14,597 nucleotides of DNA from an uncultured Collinsella sp. (GCA_900544065.1 UQTR01000055.1:1-14597); one strand, 5' to 3'. Positions 1-7,014 are shown, numbered from the stretch's first letter. Made by a program: numbers and translations. The notes: generated by a model not told the origin, from the letters alone.

Positions 1-23
1 CGTCAGATGTGTATAAGAGACAG
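1..23. other. Nextera adapter (artefact)
   Basis: Bases 5-23 are the 19-bp Tn5 mosaic end AGATGTGTATAAGAGACAG, preceded by CGTC, as in the Nextera read-1 transposase adapter. This is library-preparation sequence, not genome. Genomic DNA begins near base 24. Confidence 0.97.
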
Positions 24-49
24 ATTTAATATTTATAAATATGCAGGTC

Positions 50-82
50 AGCGAGGTGCTAGCGATGTGCTAGCGATGTGCT
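50..82. repeat. 11-bp tandem repeat, three units
   Basis: Three head-to-tail copies of AGCGATGTGCT lie at 50-60 (one mismatch), 61-71 and 72-82. A partial fourth start, AGCGGATG, follows. Each junction makes the palindrome GCTAGC. The xerD stop codon (70-72 on the complement) falls inside the array, so the last xerD codons and the sequence just after them are built from it. An 11-bp unit is not a multiple of three, so a change in unit number could move the reading frame at the extreme C-terminus. Confidence 0.8.
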
Positions 83-1011
83 AGCGGATGCGCCGCCAGA
101 TAGACCTCGGTCAGTTGCGTTCGGTCGACATGCGTGTAGACCTGCGTGGTCGAAATATCGGCATGGCCCAAAATCTCCTGCAGCACACGCAGGTCGGCAC
201 CGCCCGCGAGCATGTGGGTGGCAAAGGAGTGGCGCAAGGTATGGGGATGGAGCCCCACCAGCCCCACCTGACGCCCATACCGCTCGCATATCGCATGCAC
301 GGCCTGGCGCGACAGGCGACGTCCGTTCTTATTTAAAAAAACCGCCGAGGTCTCGGTTCCGCGGGCATGGGCCGCCAAGCGAGAACGTCCCTCAGTTACA
401 TAGAGCGTCAGAGCTCGCGCCGCGCTTCCCACCAGTGGGGACAGGCGTTCCTTTGAGCCCTTACCGCGAACGAGTACAAAACCATCGTCAATATGGATAT
501 CGCCCACATCGAGCCCAACCAGCTCACTCACACGCAAACCGCATCCGTAGAGCACTTCCAAGATGGCATGGTCGCGCAGTCCCATCTCGCCCTCGGGAAA
601 GTCTTGATCGAGCAGCGCCGAGACATCCTCCACCGATAGATACTCCGGCAAACGCTCAGCCTTTTTAGGCAGGCGCAACGCCGCCGTTGGATTTTGGGCC
701 ACAGCCCCATCGCGCACCAAAAAGGCATGCAGGCCCTTCACGGCCGCAAGCGCACGCTCCACCGAGGCATCGGAATAGCCCCCATCGCGACGGTCGGCGA
801 CAAAGCCCTCCACGACCTGACGAGTCACCTCTTCAAAAGACACAATACCCGCCCGCTCCAGATAGGCGCAGTACGTCGTCAGGTCACGACGATAGGCCGC
901 AATCGTGTTGCGCGCCAAACCCCGCTCGACCGCGAGGTAATCGAGATACTCCCCCGCCGCCACGGCGAGCGACGAGGGAGTAGCTTCGGTATGTTCTTTG
1001 TTCGCCGGCAC
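70..1011 (-). CDS. xerD: Tyrosine recombinase XerD
   Basis: Site-specific tyrosine recombinase of the XerC/XerD family. With XerC it resolves chromosome dimers at dif in the cytoplasm during division. With a GTG start at 1009-1011 the protein has 313 residues, close to the usual 295-310. The N-terminal SAM-like core-binding domain covers about residues 15-105 and the catalytic domain about 120-305. The catalytic set is complete: R160 (GLRVSEL), K184 (GKGSKER), H257 and R260 (HTLRH), H283 (LGHADIS) and the nucleophile Y292 (VYTHV). The VERGLARNT and AAYRRDL blocks favour XerD over XerC. The frame stays open upstream to 1164, but that part overlaps the end of pyrG and does not look like XerD, so I chose GTG, which lies 2 bases after the pyrG stop. 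The ribosome site there is weak (GGACTAAGG) and the start is less sure than the gene. Probably co-transcribed with pyrG. The 3' end lies in an 11-bp tandem repeat. Confidence 0.93.
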   Translation of the reverse strand: MPANKEHTEATPSSLAVAAGEYLDYLAVERGLARNTIAAYRRDLTTYCAYLERAGIVSFEEVTRQVVEGFVADRRDGGYSDASVERALAAVKGLHAFLVRDGAVAQNPTAALRLPKKAERLPEYLSVEDVSALLDQDFPEGEMGLRDHAILEVLYGCGLRVSELVGLDVGDIHIDDGFVLVRGKGSKERLSPLVGSAARALTLYVTEGRSRLAAHARGTETSAVFLNKNGRRLSRQAVHAICERYGRQVGLVGLHPHTLRHSFATHMLAGGADLRVLQEILGHADISTTQVYTHVDRTQLTEVYLAAHPLAHR

Positions 1012-1013
1012 CC

Positions 1014-2675
1014 TTAGTCCGTAGCGAGGTTCATGGGCGTCACCTGCAGGCGATCGACACCCTCGTGCTGACCGATCGAGGCACGCACGAACTCTCGGAA
1101 CAGCGGCTGCGGGTTGGTCGGGCGGCTCTTGAACTCGGGGTGAGCCTGGGTTGCCACATACCACGGATGCACGTCGCGCGGCAGCTCGACCATCTCGACC
1201 AGGCGCTCGTCGGGCGACAGACCCGAGATAACCAAGCCGGCGTCCTCGAGCTGGTCACGGAAAGCGTTGTTGAACTCAAAGCGGTGACGGTGACGCTCGT
1301 AGACGAGTTCCTCACCATATGCCTCGCGAGCAAGGGTATCGGCGGCGAGCTTGCACGGATAGGCGCCCAGGCGCATGGTGCCGCCCTTCTCGGTCACGTC
1401 CTCCTGCGAGCTCATCAGATCGATGACGCTATACGGACCGTCCGGATCAAACTCGGAGGAGCTGGCACCGGCAAGGCCAACGACATTGCGGGCGAACTCG
1501 CACACGGCGACCTGCATACCCAGGCAAATGCCCAGATACGGAATCTTGTGCTCACGGGCAAACTCGGCCGCGAGGATCTTGCCCTCCAGGGCGCGCTTGC
1601 CAAAGCCGCCGGGGACCAGGATGCCCGAGGCGTCGCCCAGAACCTCGGAGACATTCTGCTCGTCGAGGCTCTCGCCGTCGACCAGCTGGACGTCCACATG
1701 GCGATCGTAGAAGACGCCCGCATGGTGCAGGGCCTCGATAACCGACAGGTACGCATCGGGCAGCTGCGTGTACTTACCCACGACGGCGATCTTCACCTTG
1801 TCGGCGTGATGGTTGGCGTGATTCTGTTTGCGCAGGAACTCGTTCCACTCGCTCATGTCGCGCTCACGCGGATCCAGACCCAGGCGCTCGCAAATGCGCA
1901 GGTCAAAGTCCTGCTCGGCAAGCAGCTGCGGAACATCGTAAATGCTCGCGCAGTCCTCGTTGGTAAAGACGCAATCGGTGTCGACGTCGCAGAAGCTTGC
2001 GATCTTTCCGCGGATAGCGTCATCGATATGGTGGTCGGAGCGCAGCACGATGATATCGGGCTGGATGCCAAAGCTGCGGAGCTCCTTGACGGAATGCTGC
2101 GTGGGCTTGGTCTTGACCTCATGGGCGGCGGCGATATAGGGAACGAGCGACACGTGGATGTAGCAGACGTTCTCGGGGCCGGCCTCCTTGCGGTACTGAC
2201 GGATGGCCTCGACAAACGGTTGGGACTCGATGTCGCCGATCGTGCCGCCCAGCTCGGTGATGACTACATCGGAGCCGGTCTGCTCCTCGATGCGGCGGAA
2301 CTTGTCCTTAATGGCATTGGTGACGTGGGGAATCACCTGCACGGTACCGCCCAAAAAGTCGCCGCGACGCTCGCGGGCGATTAGGCTTTTGTAGATGGCA
2401 CCGGTCGTAAAGTTGGAATCGCGGGTCAGGTTCTCATCAATAAAGCGCTCGTAATGACCCAGGTCCAGGTCGGACTCGTAGCCGTCCTCGGTAACGAAGA
2501 CCTCACCATGCTGGAACGGGCTCATGGTACCGGGGTCGACGTTCAGATACGGGTCGGCCTTCTGCATCGTTACTTTGTAGCCACGCGACTTGAGCAGACG
2601 GCCCAGCGAGGCCGCGGTGATACCCTTGCCCAGGGACGAAACCACGCCACCGGTTACGAACACATGCTTGGTCAT
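1014..2675 (-). CDS. pyrG: CTP synthase
   Basis: CTP synthase makes CTP from UTP, ATP and glutamine, the last step of de novo pyrimidine nucleotide synthesis, in the cytoplasm. The 553-residue length is normal for the family. The N-terminal amidoligase domain (about 1-270) has the P-loop-like GGVVSSLGKG at 9-18, and the block with the Mg/UTP-binding ELGGTIGDIES at 141-151 is intact. The C-terminal class I glutamine amidotransferase domain (about 295-535) carries the nucleophile C384 in GICLGMQ and the H512/E514 pair in AHPEFKSRP. The ATG start has AGGT upstream (GCAGGTAACTCAAT). A terminator at 2801-2829 separates it from the upstream regulator gene, so pyrG should use its own promoter in 2676-2800. 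xerD follows after 2 bases. Nothing looks broken. Confidence 0.98.
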   Translation of the reverse strand: MTKHVFVTGGVVSSLGKGITAASLGRLLKSRGYKVTMQKADPYLNVDPGTMSPFQHGEVFVTEDGYESDLDLGHYERFIDENLTRDSNFTTGAIYKSLIARERRGDFLGGTVQVIPHVTNAIKDKFRRIEEQTGSDVVITELGGTIGDIESQPFVEAIRQYRKEAGPENVCYIHVSLVPYIAAAHEVKTKPTQHSVKELRSFGIQPDIIVLRSDHHIDDAIRGKIASFCDVDTDCVFTNEDCASIYDVPQLLAEQDFDLRICERLGLDPRERDMSEWNEFLRKQNHANHHADKVKIAVVGKYTQLPDAYLSVIEALHHAGVFYDRHVDVQLVDGESLDEQNVSEVLGDASGILVPGGFGKRALEGKILAAEFAREHKIPYLGICLGMQVAVCEFARNVVGLAGASSSEFDPDGPYSVIDLMSSQEDVTEKGGTMRLGAYPCKLAADTLAREAYGEELVYERHRHRFEFNNAFRDQLEDAGLVISGLSPDERLVEMVELPRDVHPWYVATQAHPEFKSRPTNPQPLFREFVRASIGQHEGVDRLQVTPMNLATD

Positions 2676-2733
2676 ATTGAGTTACCTGCGCTTCCCGTAG
2701 AAGTTGTTTATCCACATCTTACGGGTCTTCATT

Positions 2734-2762
2734 GTAATACTCGCACCGCGAACCGTTCGCAA
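2734..2762 (-). promoter_or_regulatory. Candidate pyrG promoter with palindrome
   Basis: On the minus strand TTGCGA (2757-2762) and TATTAC (2734-2739) are separated by 17 bases, giving 4/6 and 4/6 matches to -35 and -10 boxes. The palindrome GCGAACGGTTCGC (2748-2760) overlaps the -35 box and spacer, where an operator could lie. The transcript would start about 50 bases before the pyrG ATG. This is a motif match only. Confidence 0.35.
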
Positions 2763-2800
2763 TTTTTCTCGCGTGCGATTGCATTTCTCATTCTTGAAAC

Positions 2801-2829
2801 AAAACGCCGCCCGGTTTCCCAGGCGGCGT
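2801..2829 (-). terminator. Rho-independent terminator after the wHTH gene
   Basis: The 8-bp GC-rich stem ACGCCGCC (2804-2811) / GGCGGCGT (2822-2829) has a 10-base loop. On the minus strand the stem runs straight into TTTTGTTTC. It lies 25 bases past the stop of the regulator gene and separates it from pyrG. Confidence 0.85.
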
Positions 2830-2853
2830 CGCTATGGCAAGGGTTACATGCTG

Positions 2854-3192
2854 CTATCGATCAGCAGCCTCGTCCTCAAGCATTTCTTGAACGAGCATGC
2901 CGGTACGGACGCCCTCAAGATACCACTCGCCACGTTCGGTGAGGCAAATGCCATTTGCAAGCTGACCGCCGTCTTCGCTATAACGCGAGACGACATCAAT
3001 CATGCCTTCGGAATCCAAGCGATCGATTGCGGCGCGGGCACGATACGGCGAAACCCCCACGCGCTCGGCAAGCGTTTTGCGCGAGAAACCATACGGCCCG
3101 CCATTGTCTTTGGTTTGCTGGTCGATCTCCATCAACACCAGCACCTCGACACGCTTCATATCGTTGACACTCGCACGACCCTTGCCCGCCAT
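2854..3192 (-). CDS. Small winged-helix DNA-binding protein
   Basis: Likely cytoplasmic transcription regulator of 112 residues; target unknown. Residues about 10-95 read as a winged-helix fold: a helix with KRVEVLVLMEIDQQ, a helix-turn-helix FSRKTLAERVGVSPYRARAAIDRLDSE resembling MarR/GntR-like recognition helices, then a wing (GMIDVVSRYSEDGGQLANGICLT) and a C-terminal helix. The tail is acidic (QEMLEDEAADR). The start at 3190-3192 is set by the strong ribosome site GAGGAGG six bases upstream; the frame extends 18 codons further to 3246 without a ribosome site. It is probably monocistronic: a terminator precedes it (3382-3414) and another follows (2801-2829). A weak -10 candidate (TACAAT, 3310-3315 complement) lies upstream with no clear -35 box. 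I could not assign it to a named family. Confidence 0.8.
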   Translation of the reverse strand: MAGKGRASVNDMKRVEVLVLMEIDQQTKDNGGPYGFSRKTLAERVGVSPYRARAAIDRLDSEGMIDVVSRYSEDGGQLANGICLTERGEWYLEGVRTGMLVQEMLEDEAADR

Positions 3193-3381
3193 AGCAGCCT
3201 CCTCAAACCGAGCACGAGCATCTAACGCGCCGTGCGCGACCGACACACCTCACGATGGCAGGTAATATCCATCATGCGGCATCCCGCTAAGGATGAAACA
3301 GTTACGGTTATTGTATACCGCTCAAATTGTCTCTAGGCAGGTAAACAGCTATTTTTCGCCGAAATAGGCGCTTTATTGATC

Positions 3382-3414
3382 AAAAAGCCGTACCGGGCGC
3401 TAACCCGATACGGC
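3382..3414 (-). terminator. Rho-independent terminator after the DUF1846 gene
   Basis: The 11-bp stem 3387-3397 / 3404-3414 (GCCGTACCGGG with CCCGATACGGC, one wobble) has the 6-base loop CGCTAA. On the minus strand it is followed by TTTTTG (3382-3386). It lies about 35 bases past the stop of the 3449-4930 gene. Confidence 0.88.
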
Positions 3415-3448
3415 CAAAATGCAATGCAATTACCGCGGTGCTTCAAAC

Positions 3449-4930
3449 TTAGCGATGGAAGAAACCGCGGCGCTCAAACTTGGGCTCACAGCACACGTTG
3501 ATACCAAGTTTGCGCAGTACCGTCTCGTCCGTCGGCGAGATAATCACGCTAAAGAAGGCATCGCAACCGCGCAGCTGCTCCAGGCCCGAAAGGACGCGAG
3601 CGGCCGTCTCACTCGTGGCCGAGGTGATCGACAGCGCCATAAGTGTCTCGTCGGTGTGGAGGCGCGGGTTTTTGCTGCCCAGGAAATGCGTCTTGAGCTT
3701 GCTGATGGGCTCGATCGCCTCATCGCTAATGACCTCGAGCTCAAGGTCGACGCCCGAGACATGCTTGAGGGCGTTCATAATGAGCGAACTTGCGGCACCC
3801 AGGCGCGTAGAGGTCTTACCGGTCACCACGGAGCCATCGGGCATGACCATGGCGCCCACGGGACCACCCGTCAGCTGCTCCCTGGTGAGGGCCGCCGAGC
3901 GCGCCGGTGAGTAGTTCTTATCGATGCCGGCTTTCTTCATAATAATCTTGAGACGGTCGACTTGCTCATCGCCCACGCCGGTACGGCGCACATTTTCGAC
4001 CGCGGTAAAGTAGCGGCGGACGATCTCCATCTTGGAAGCGTCGCGGCAGGCATCGTCATCGGTGATGGCAAAGCCGACCATATTGACGCCCATGTCCGTA
4101 GGACTCTGGTAGGGGCTCTTGCCCAGAATCTTTTCCATCAGAGCACGGACCACCGGGAAGGCCTCGACGTCGCGGTTGTAGTTGACCGTGGTCTTGTTGT
4201 AGGCCTCAAGGTGGAACGAATCGATGATATTGGCGTCGTCGAGGTCAGCCGTGGCGGCCTCGTAGGCAATATTGACCGGATGCGTCAGAGGAAGATTCCA
4301 GACCGGGAAGGTCTCGAACTTGGCATAGCCGGCGGCGGTACCGTGCTTATGCTCGTGATACAGCTGCGAGAGGCAAGTGGCGAGCTTGCCCGAGCCGGGG
4401 CCGGGTGCCGTCACGACAACGAGCGGACGCGTGGTCTCGACAAACTCGTTCTTGCCGTAGCCATCGTCGGACACGATCAGATCGACATCGTGCGGGTAGC
4501 CCTCGATGGGATAGTGCAGCTTGGCAGGAATGCCGAGCGCGTTCAGGCGGTTGCGGAACACATCGGCAGCAGGCTGGCCGGCGTACTGGGTGATGACCAC
4601 AGCCGCGACGGCAAAGCCGTTGCCGCGGAACAAGTCAACCAGGCGCAGCACATCCTCGTCATAGGTAATGCCAAGGTCACCGCGAGCCTTGTTTTTCTCG
4701 ATGTGGTTCGCGTTGATCGCGATGATAACCTCGACATCGTCGGCGATGCTCTTGAGCATGCGGAACTTGCTGTCCGGTTCAAAACCCGGCAGCACGCGGC
4801 TCGCATGATAGTCATCGAACAGCTTGCCGCCAAACTCCAAATAGAGCTTGCCACCAAACTGTGAGATGCGCTCCTTAATGTGAGCAGCCTGCAGCTCGAT
4901 ATACTTCGCGTTGTCGAAACCCTGGCGCAT
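3449..4930 (-). CDS. UPF0371 / DUF1846 family protein
   Basis: A 493-residue soluble protein that I recognise as the DUF1846 (UPF0371) family, a widespread full-length family without an established function as far as I know. The N-terminus (MRQGFDNAKYIELQAAHIKERI) and the FGGKLYLEFGGKLFDDYHASRVLPGF block at about 25-50 are typical. A Walker-A-like loop APGPGSGK lies at 175-182 after a hydrophobic strand (RPLVVVT), and NIIDSFHLEAYNKTTVNYNRDVEAFPV at 234-260 looks like a conserved active-site segment. No signal peptide or membrane segment is seen. The ATG at 4928-4930 has GGGAG six bases upstream. A TTG eight codons earlier is in frame but has no ribosome site. The gene stands alone: -10 element upstream, terminator downstream. 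The family assignment is from memory of the sequence pattern; any nucleotide-binding role is inference. Confidence 0.9.
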   Translation of the reverse strand: MRQGFDNAKYIELQAAHIKERISQFGGKLYLEFGGKLFDDYHASRVLPGFEPDSKFRMLKSIADDVEVIIAINANHIEKNKARGDLGITYDEDVLRLVDLFRGNGFAVAAVVITQYAGQPAADVFRNRLNALGIPAKLHYPIEGYPHDVDLIVSDDGYGKNEFVETTRPLVVVTAPGPGSGKLATCLSQLYHEHKHGTAAGYAKFETFPVWNLPLTHPVNIAYEAATADLDDANIIDSFHLEAYNKTTVNYNRDVEAFPVVRALMEKILGKSPYQSPTDMGVNMVGFAITDDDACRDASKMEIVRRYFTAVENVRRTGVGDEQVDRLKIIMKKAGIDKNYSPARSAALTREQLTGGPVGAMVMPDGSVVTGKTSTRLGAASSLIMNALKHVSGVDLELEVISDEAIEPISKLKTHFLGSKNPRLHTDETLMALSITSATSETAARVLSGLEQLRGCDAFFSVIISPTDETVLRKLGINVCCEPKFERRGFFHR

Positions 4931-4969
4931 GTATGGCTCCCGTCCCGTTTCCAATTAATGTTCTAGGCG

Positions 4970-4975
4970 ATTATA
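4970..4975 (-). promoter_or_regulatory. -10 element of the DUF1846 gene
   Basis: The minus strand reads TATAAT, a perfect -10 box, about 40 bases before the chosen ATG. No good -35 hexamer sits 16-18 bases upstream; the TTGGGG nearby is only 14 bases away. Confidence 0.5.
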
Positions 4976-5037
4976 ACGGAGCAGACCCTCCCCAACGCCC
5001 AAGCAATCAACTGGCACCAACCAAACACGCCATCGAT

Positions 5038-5106
5038 AAGTTGCGGTGGAATAGTTCCTGTTTAACCCCTCAAGACGGCCAAACGGGAACTATTCCACCG
5101 CAACTT
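5038..5106. repeat. 69-bp inverted repeat with 26-bp arms
   Basis: Arms 5038-5063 and 5081-5106 are reverse complements with one mismatch in 26; the inner part of each arm reads GGTGGAATAGTTCC or its complement. The loop is 17 bases. CCCCTTTTT follows on the plus strand (5107-5115), so it could also end plus-strand transcription, but no plus-strand gene lies upstream. It sits between a promoter on one side and more hairpins on the other. It looks like a small mobile or REP-like intergenic element; no related copy occurs elsewhere in the window. Confidence 0.85.
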
Positions 5107-5253
5107 CCCCTTTTTGGTTCAAACAAACCTGGCCTTTGTATCAATAATGGAAACGTCGCAGGTTGAGCATAAGCCAGCGAAAGCCCGCCAGAGTAGGCAA
5201 AGCGCCCTCTGCACCAACAATGGAAAGCGCCGCAGGCAGAGGACGGACAGCGA
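5107..5253. other. Non-coding stretch with two similar hairpins
   Basis: No convincing gene: the open frames here overlap inverted repeats, lack ribosome sites and have odd composition. Two imperfect copies of a motif lie at 5142-5162 and 5215-5236 (CAATAATGGAAA and CAACAATGGAAA, each followed after a few bases by CGCAGG). Each sits in a hairpin: AACCTG/CAGGTT (5126-5131/5159-5164) and CCTCTGC/GCAGAGG (5206-5212/5236-5242). Confidence 0.45.
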
Positions 5254-5353
5254 GCGCCGTCCAGAACGTACAAGTTGGCATGAAAAAGGCGAGGCATAGA
5301 CCTTTTGGTCATGCCTTGCCTTTTGAATGACAAATTGTCGTTCTGGACGGCGC
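5254..5353. repeat. 100-bp imperfect palindrome
   Basis: The outer arms GCGCCGTCCAGAACG (5254-5268) and its exact complement (5339-5353) enclose ACAA/TTGT pairs and a long inner stem (about 5284-5302 with 5307-5324, one bulge, one wobble) closed by a TTTT loop. On the minus strand the inner stem ends in GCCTTTTT, so it can act as a terminator for transcripts that pass the upstream one at 5395-5433. The near-symmetric build also fits a miniature palindromic element. Confidence 0.75.
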
Positions 5354-5366
5354 GTAGCGTCGACCG

Positions 5367-5394
5367 GTTCCGCGGTTTGGTAAAACCGCGGAAC
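5367..5394. repeat. 12-bp perfect hairpin
   Basis: GTTCCGCGGTTT (5367-5378) and AAACCGCGGAAC (5383-5394) pair perfectly around the loop GGTA. No T-run follows on the minus strand. It lies immediately past the terminator at 5395-5433. Confidence 0.75.
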
Positions 5395-5433
5395 AAAAAG
5401 TCGCCCCCTCCCGTGCACGGAACGGGAGGGGGC
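5395..5433 (-). terminator. Main terminator of the arc operon
   Basis: The perfect 12-bp GC-rich stem GCCCCCTCCCGT (5403-5414) / ACGGGAGGGGGC (5422-5433) has a 7-base loop. On the minus strand GACTTTTTG follows. It lies about 100 bases past the arcD-like stop codon and is the first hairpin after that gene with a real T-run. Confidence 0.85.
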
Positions 5434-5437
5434 TAAA

Positions 5438-5535
5438 GGTAGGAGTCTACCGGTGGGTTGACCCCACCGGACAGACGATGACCAGGTGATCCTCTACAGG
5501 ATCGTCAAGGTTTCCGTGGGGTACCCGTTGGGTAC
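5438..5535. other. Chain of small hairpins after arcD
   Basis: Between the arcD-like stop and the terminator lie four short stems: GGTAG/CTACC (5438-5442/5447-5451), CCGGTGGG/CCCACCGG (5450-5457/5463-5470), GATCCT/AGGATC (5488-5493/5498-5503) and GTACCC/GGGTAC (5521-5526/5530-5535). The last abuts the stop codon. The first two share two bases and cannot both close fully. They may shield the 3' end of the mRNA; no gene is seen. Confidence 0.5.
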
Positions 5536-7014
5536 TTAGAGCAGCACGCAGGCGACGGTCAGGATGACGGCGCAGACGACGGAGAGCGCGACGATGAGCT
5601 TAAGGGCAAACTTGAGCCAGGTCGTCCACTCGATCTTGGCCAGGGCGAGACCGCCCATGATGGCGCCGGAGGTCGGGGTGAACAGGTTCACGACACCGAT
5701 GGCGGCGGAGAAGATCATGACCATGACCTCGGGCGAGAAGCCAAGCTTAACAGCCAGCGGTCCCATGATGGGCATGGAGACGGTGGCCATACCGGAGGTC
5801 GAGGGGATCAGGAAGGACAGGCCGAAGTAGACCAGGAAGCTCATGGGAGCGAAGATCACACCGGACAGGCCAGCCAGGGCATTGGCGGCAGCGTCGAGGA
5901 CGAAGACGTCGAGGCCGGTGTTAGCCATGAGGACGGAGATACCACGGGCGAGGGCGATAACGAGAACAACGGACATCATGTCGGCAGCGCCGGTGATGAA
6001 GGTGTTGACGATCTGCTTCTCGGACAGGCCACCGATGATACCGATCAGGACGGCCATGAGGAAGAACCAGGTGGAAGCCTCGTCGAAGTACCACTGGCCA
6101 ATGGGCAGGCCGGTGATCAGGGCAGACCAGCCCTGGACGACGGCGTTACCATCGGCGTCGTAGACAGCGCCAGCGTCGAAGAAGTTGGCGACGCCCTCGT
6201 TGAGATCGGCTAGCGGAATGAAGCCGACGATCATGACGACGAAGGTGAAGGCGAAGGCGATCAGAACACCCTTCTGACGACCGGTGAGCTTGACCTCCTT
6301 GTGGACCTCGGAAGCAGCCTTGCCGTGAGCCTCTTCGGCGTCCTTGAGCTCCTGCATCGACAGGATGGTGGAACCCTTGTCAGCCTTGACCTTCTTGGCA
6401 TAGTTCATCACGAAGACGATGGACATAGCGGTAGTGACAATCCACAGGACGGCACCGAGGCCGATGATGATGGACTGGTTGACCTCAATGCCAACGCCGG
6501 TCAGAGCGTCGACGGCAGCGCCGACGGCGAACGGGTTAACCGTGGAGCCCAGGCAGCCGCAGCCAGCGCCGAGCAGGACGGTAGCGGCGCCGACCATGGG
6601 GTCGAAGCCAGCGGCCATCATGGTAGCGGCGAGCAGGGCGTAGAAGGGAACGGTCTCCTCGCACATACCATAGGTGGTACCACCGAGGGAGAAGATGAAC
6701 ATAAGGACAGGAACGAGCATGATCTCGTTGCCCTTAAGCTTCTGCACCAGAACGGCGATGCCGTTGTCCAGAGCGCCGGTCTCGGTCATCATACCGAGGA
6801 AGCCGCCCAGGATCATAACGAAGAGGCAGACGGGCAGAGCGTCAGCGAAGCCCAGGATCGGGGCGGTGCAGAAATCGCTCAGGCGGGCTGCAGTAACCGC
6901 GCCGCCGGACGTGCCGGAGACGATAACGGTAATCACTGCAACAATTGCCAGCAGAGCTAGAAGAATGGTGAACGATGAAGGCATACCGCGCTTTTTCTTA
7001 GCGGTCTCAGTCAT
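5536..7014 (-). CDS. arcD: YfcC/DcuC-type transporter, likely arginine/ornithine antiporter
   Basis: A polytopic inner-membrane transporter of 492 residues from the YfcC / C4-dicarboxylate anaerobic carrier group (DcuC-like). The N-terminus is cytoplasmic and basic (AKKKRG), followed by about 11-13 hydrophobic segments. A charged hydrophilic loop lies at about 205-248 (KKVKADKGST...VHKEVKLTGRQK). Signature regions are GGTTYGMCEETVPFY (111-125), GSTVNPFA (156-163), STSGMA (405-410) and FTPTSG (445-450); the two halves look like inverted-repeat hairpin loops. Placement directly after arcA and arcB suggests it is the arginine/ornithine exchanger; streptococcal ArcD belongs to the same broad family. 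The substrate is inferred from context only; a peptide or dicarboxylate carrier is possible. I chose the ATG at 7012-7014 because GGGGGG lies nine bases upstream; ATGs at 7023 and 7041 are in frame with poor spacing. Confidence 0.85.
   Translation of the reverse strand: MTETAKKKRGMPSSFTILLALLAIVAVITVIVSGTSGGAVTAARLSDFCTAPILGFADALPVCLFVMILGGFLGMMTETGALDNGIAVLVQKLKGNEIMLVPVLMFIFSLGGTTYGMCEETVPFYALLAATMMAAGFDPMVGAATVLLGAGCGCLGSTVNPFAVGAAVDALTGVGIEVNQSIIIGLGAVLWIVTTAMSIVFVMNYAKKVKADKGSTILSMQELKDAEEAHGKAASEVHKEVKLTGRQKGVLIAFAFTFVVMIVGFIPLADLNEGVANFFDAGAVYDADGNAVVQGWSALITGLPIGQWYFDEASTWFFLMAVLIGIIGGLSEKQIVNTFITGAADMMSVVLVIALARGISVLMANTGLDVFVLDAAANALAGLSGVIFAPMSFLVYFGLSFLIPSTSGMATVSMPIMGPLAVKLGFSPEVMVMIFSAAIGVVNLFTPTSGAIMGGLALAKIEWTTWLKFALKLIVALSVVCAVILTVACVLL

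Noticed and set aside
1012..1164. N-terminal extension of XerD
   Set aside because: It overlaps the last 50 codons of pyrG in another frame and its proline/arginine-rich translation does not match XerD.
1065..2384. A 439-codon open frame opposite pyrG
   Set aside because: Antisense to CTP synthase, with biased composition and no ribosome site or known domain.
4933..5418. Several 60-108 codon open frames in the gap between the DUF1846 gene and arcD
   Set aside because: They run through inverted repeats on both strands, lack ribosome sites and share no family features.
5038..5535. CRISPR array
   Set aside because: The repeats are inverted and of different sequence and length, with no regular direct repeat-spacer pattern and no cas genes.
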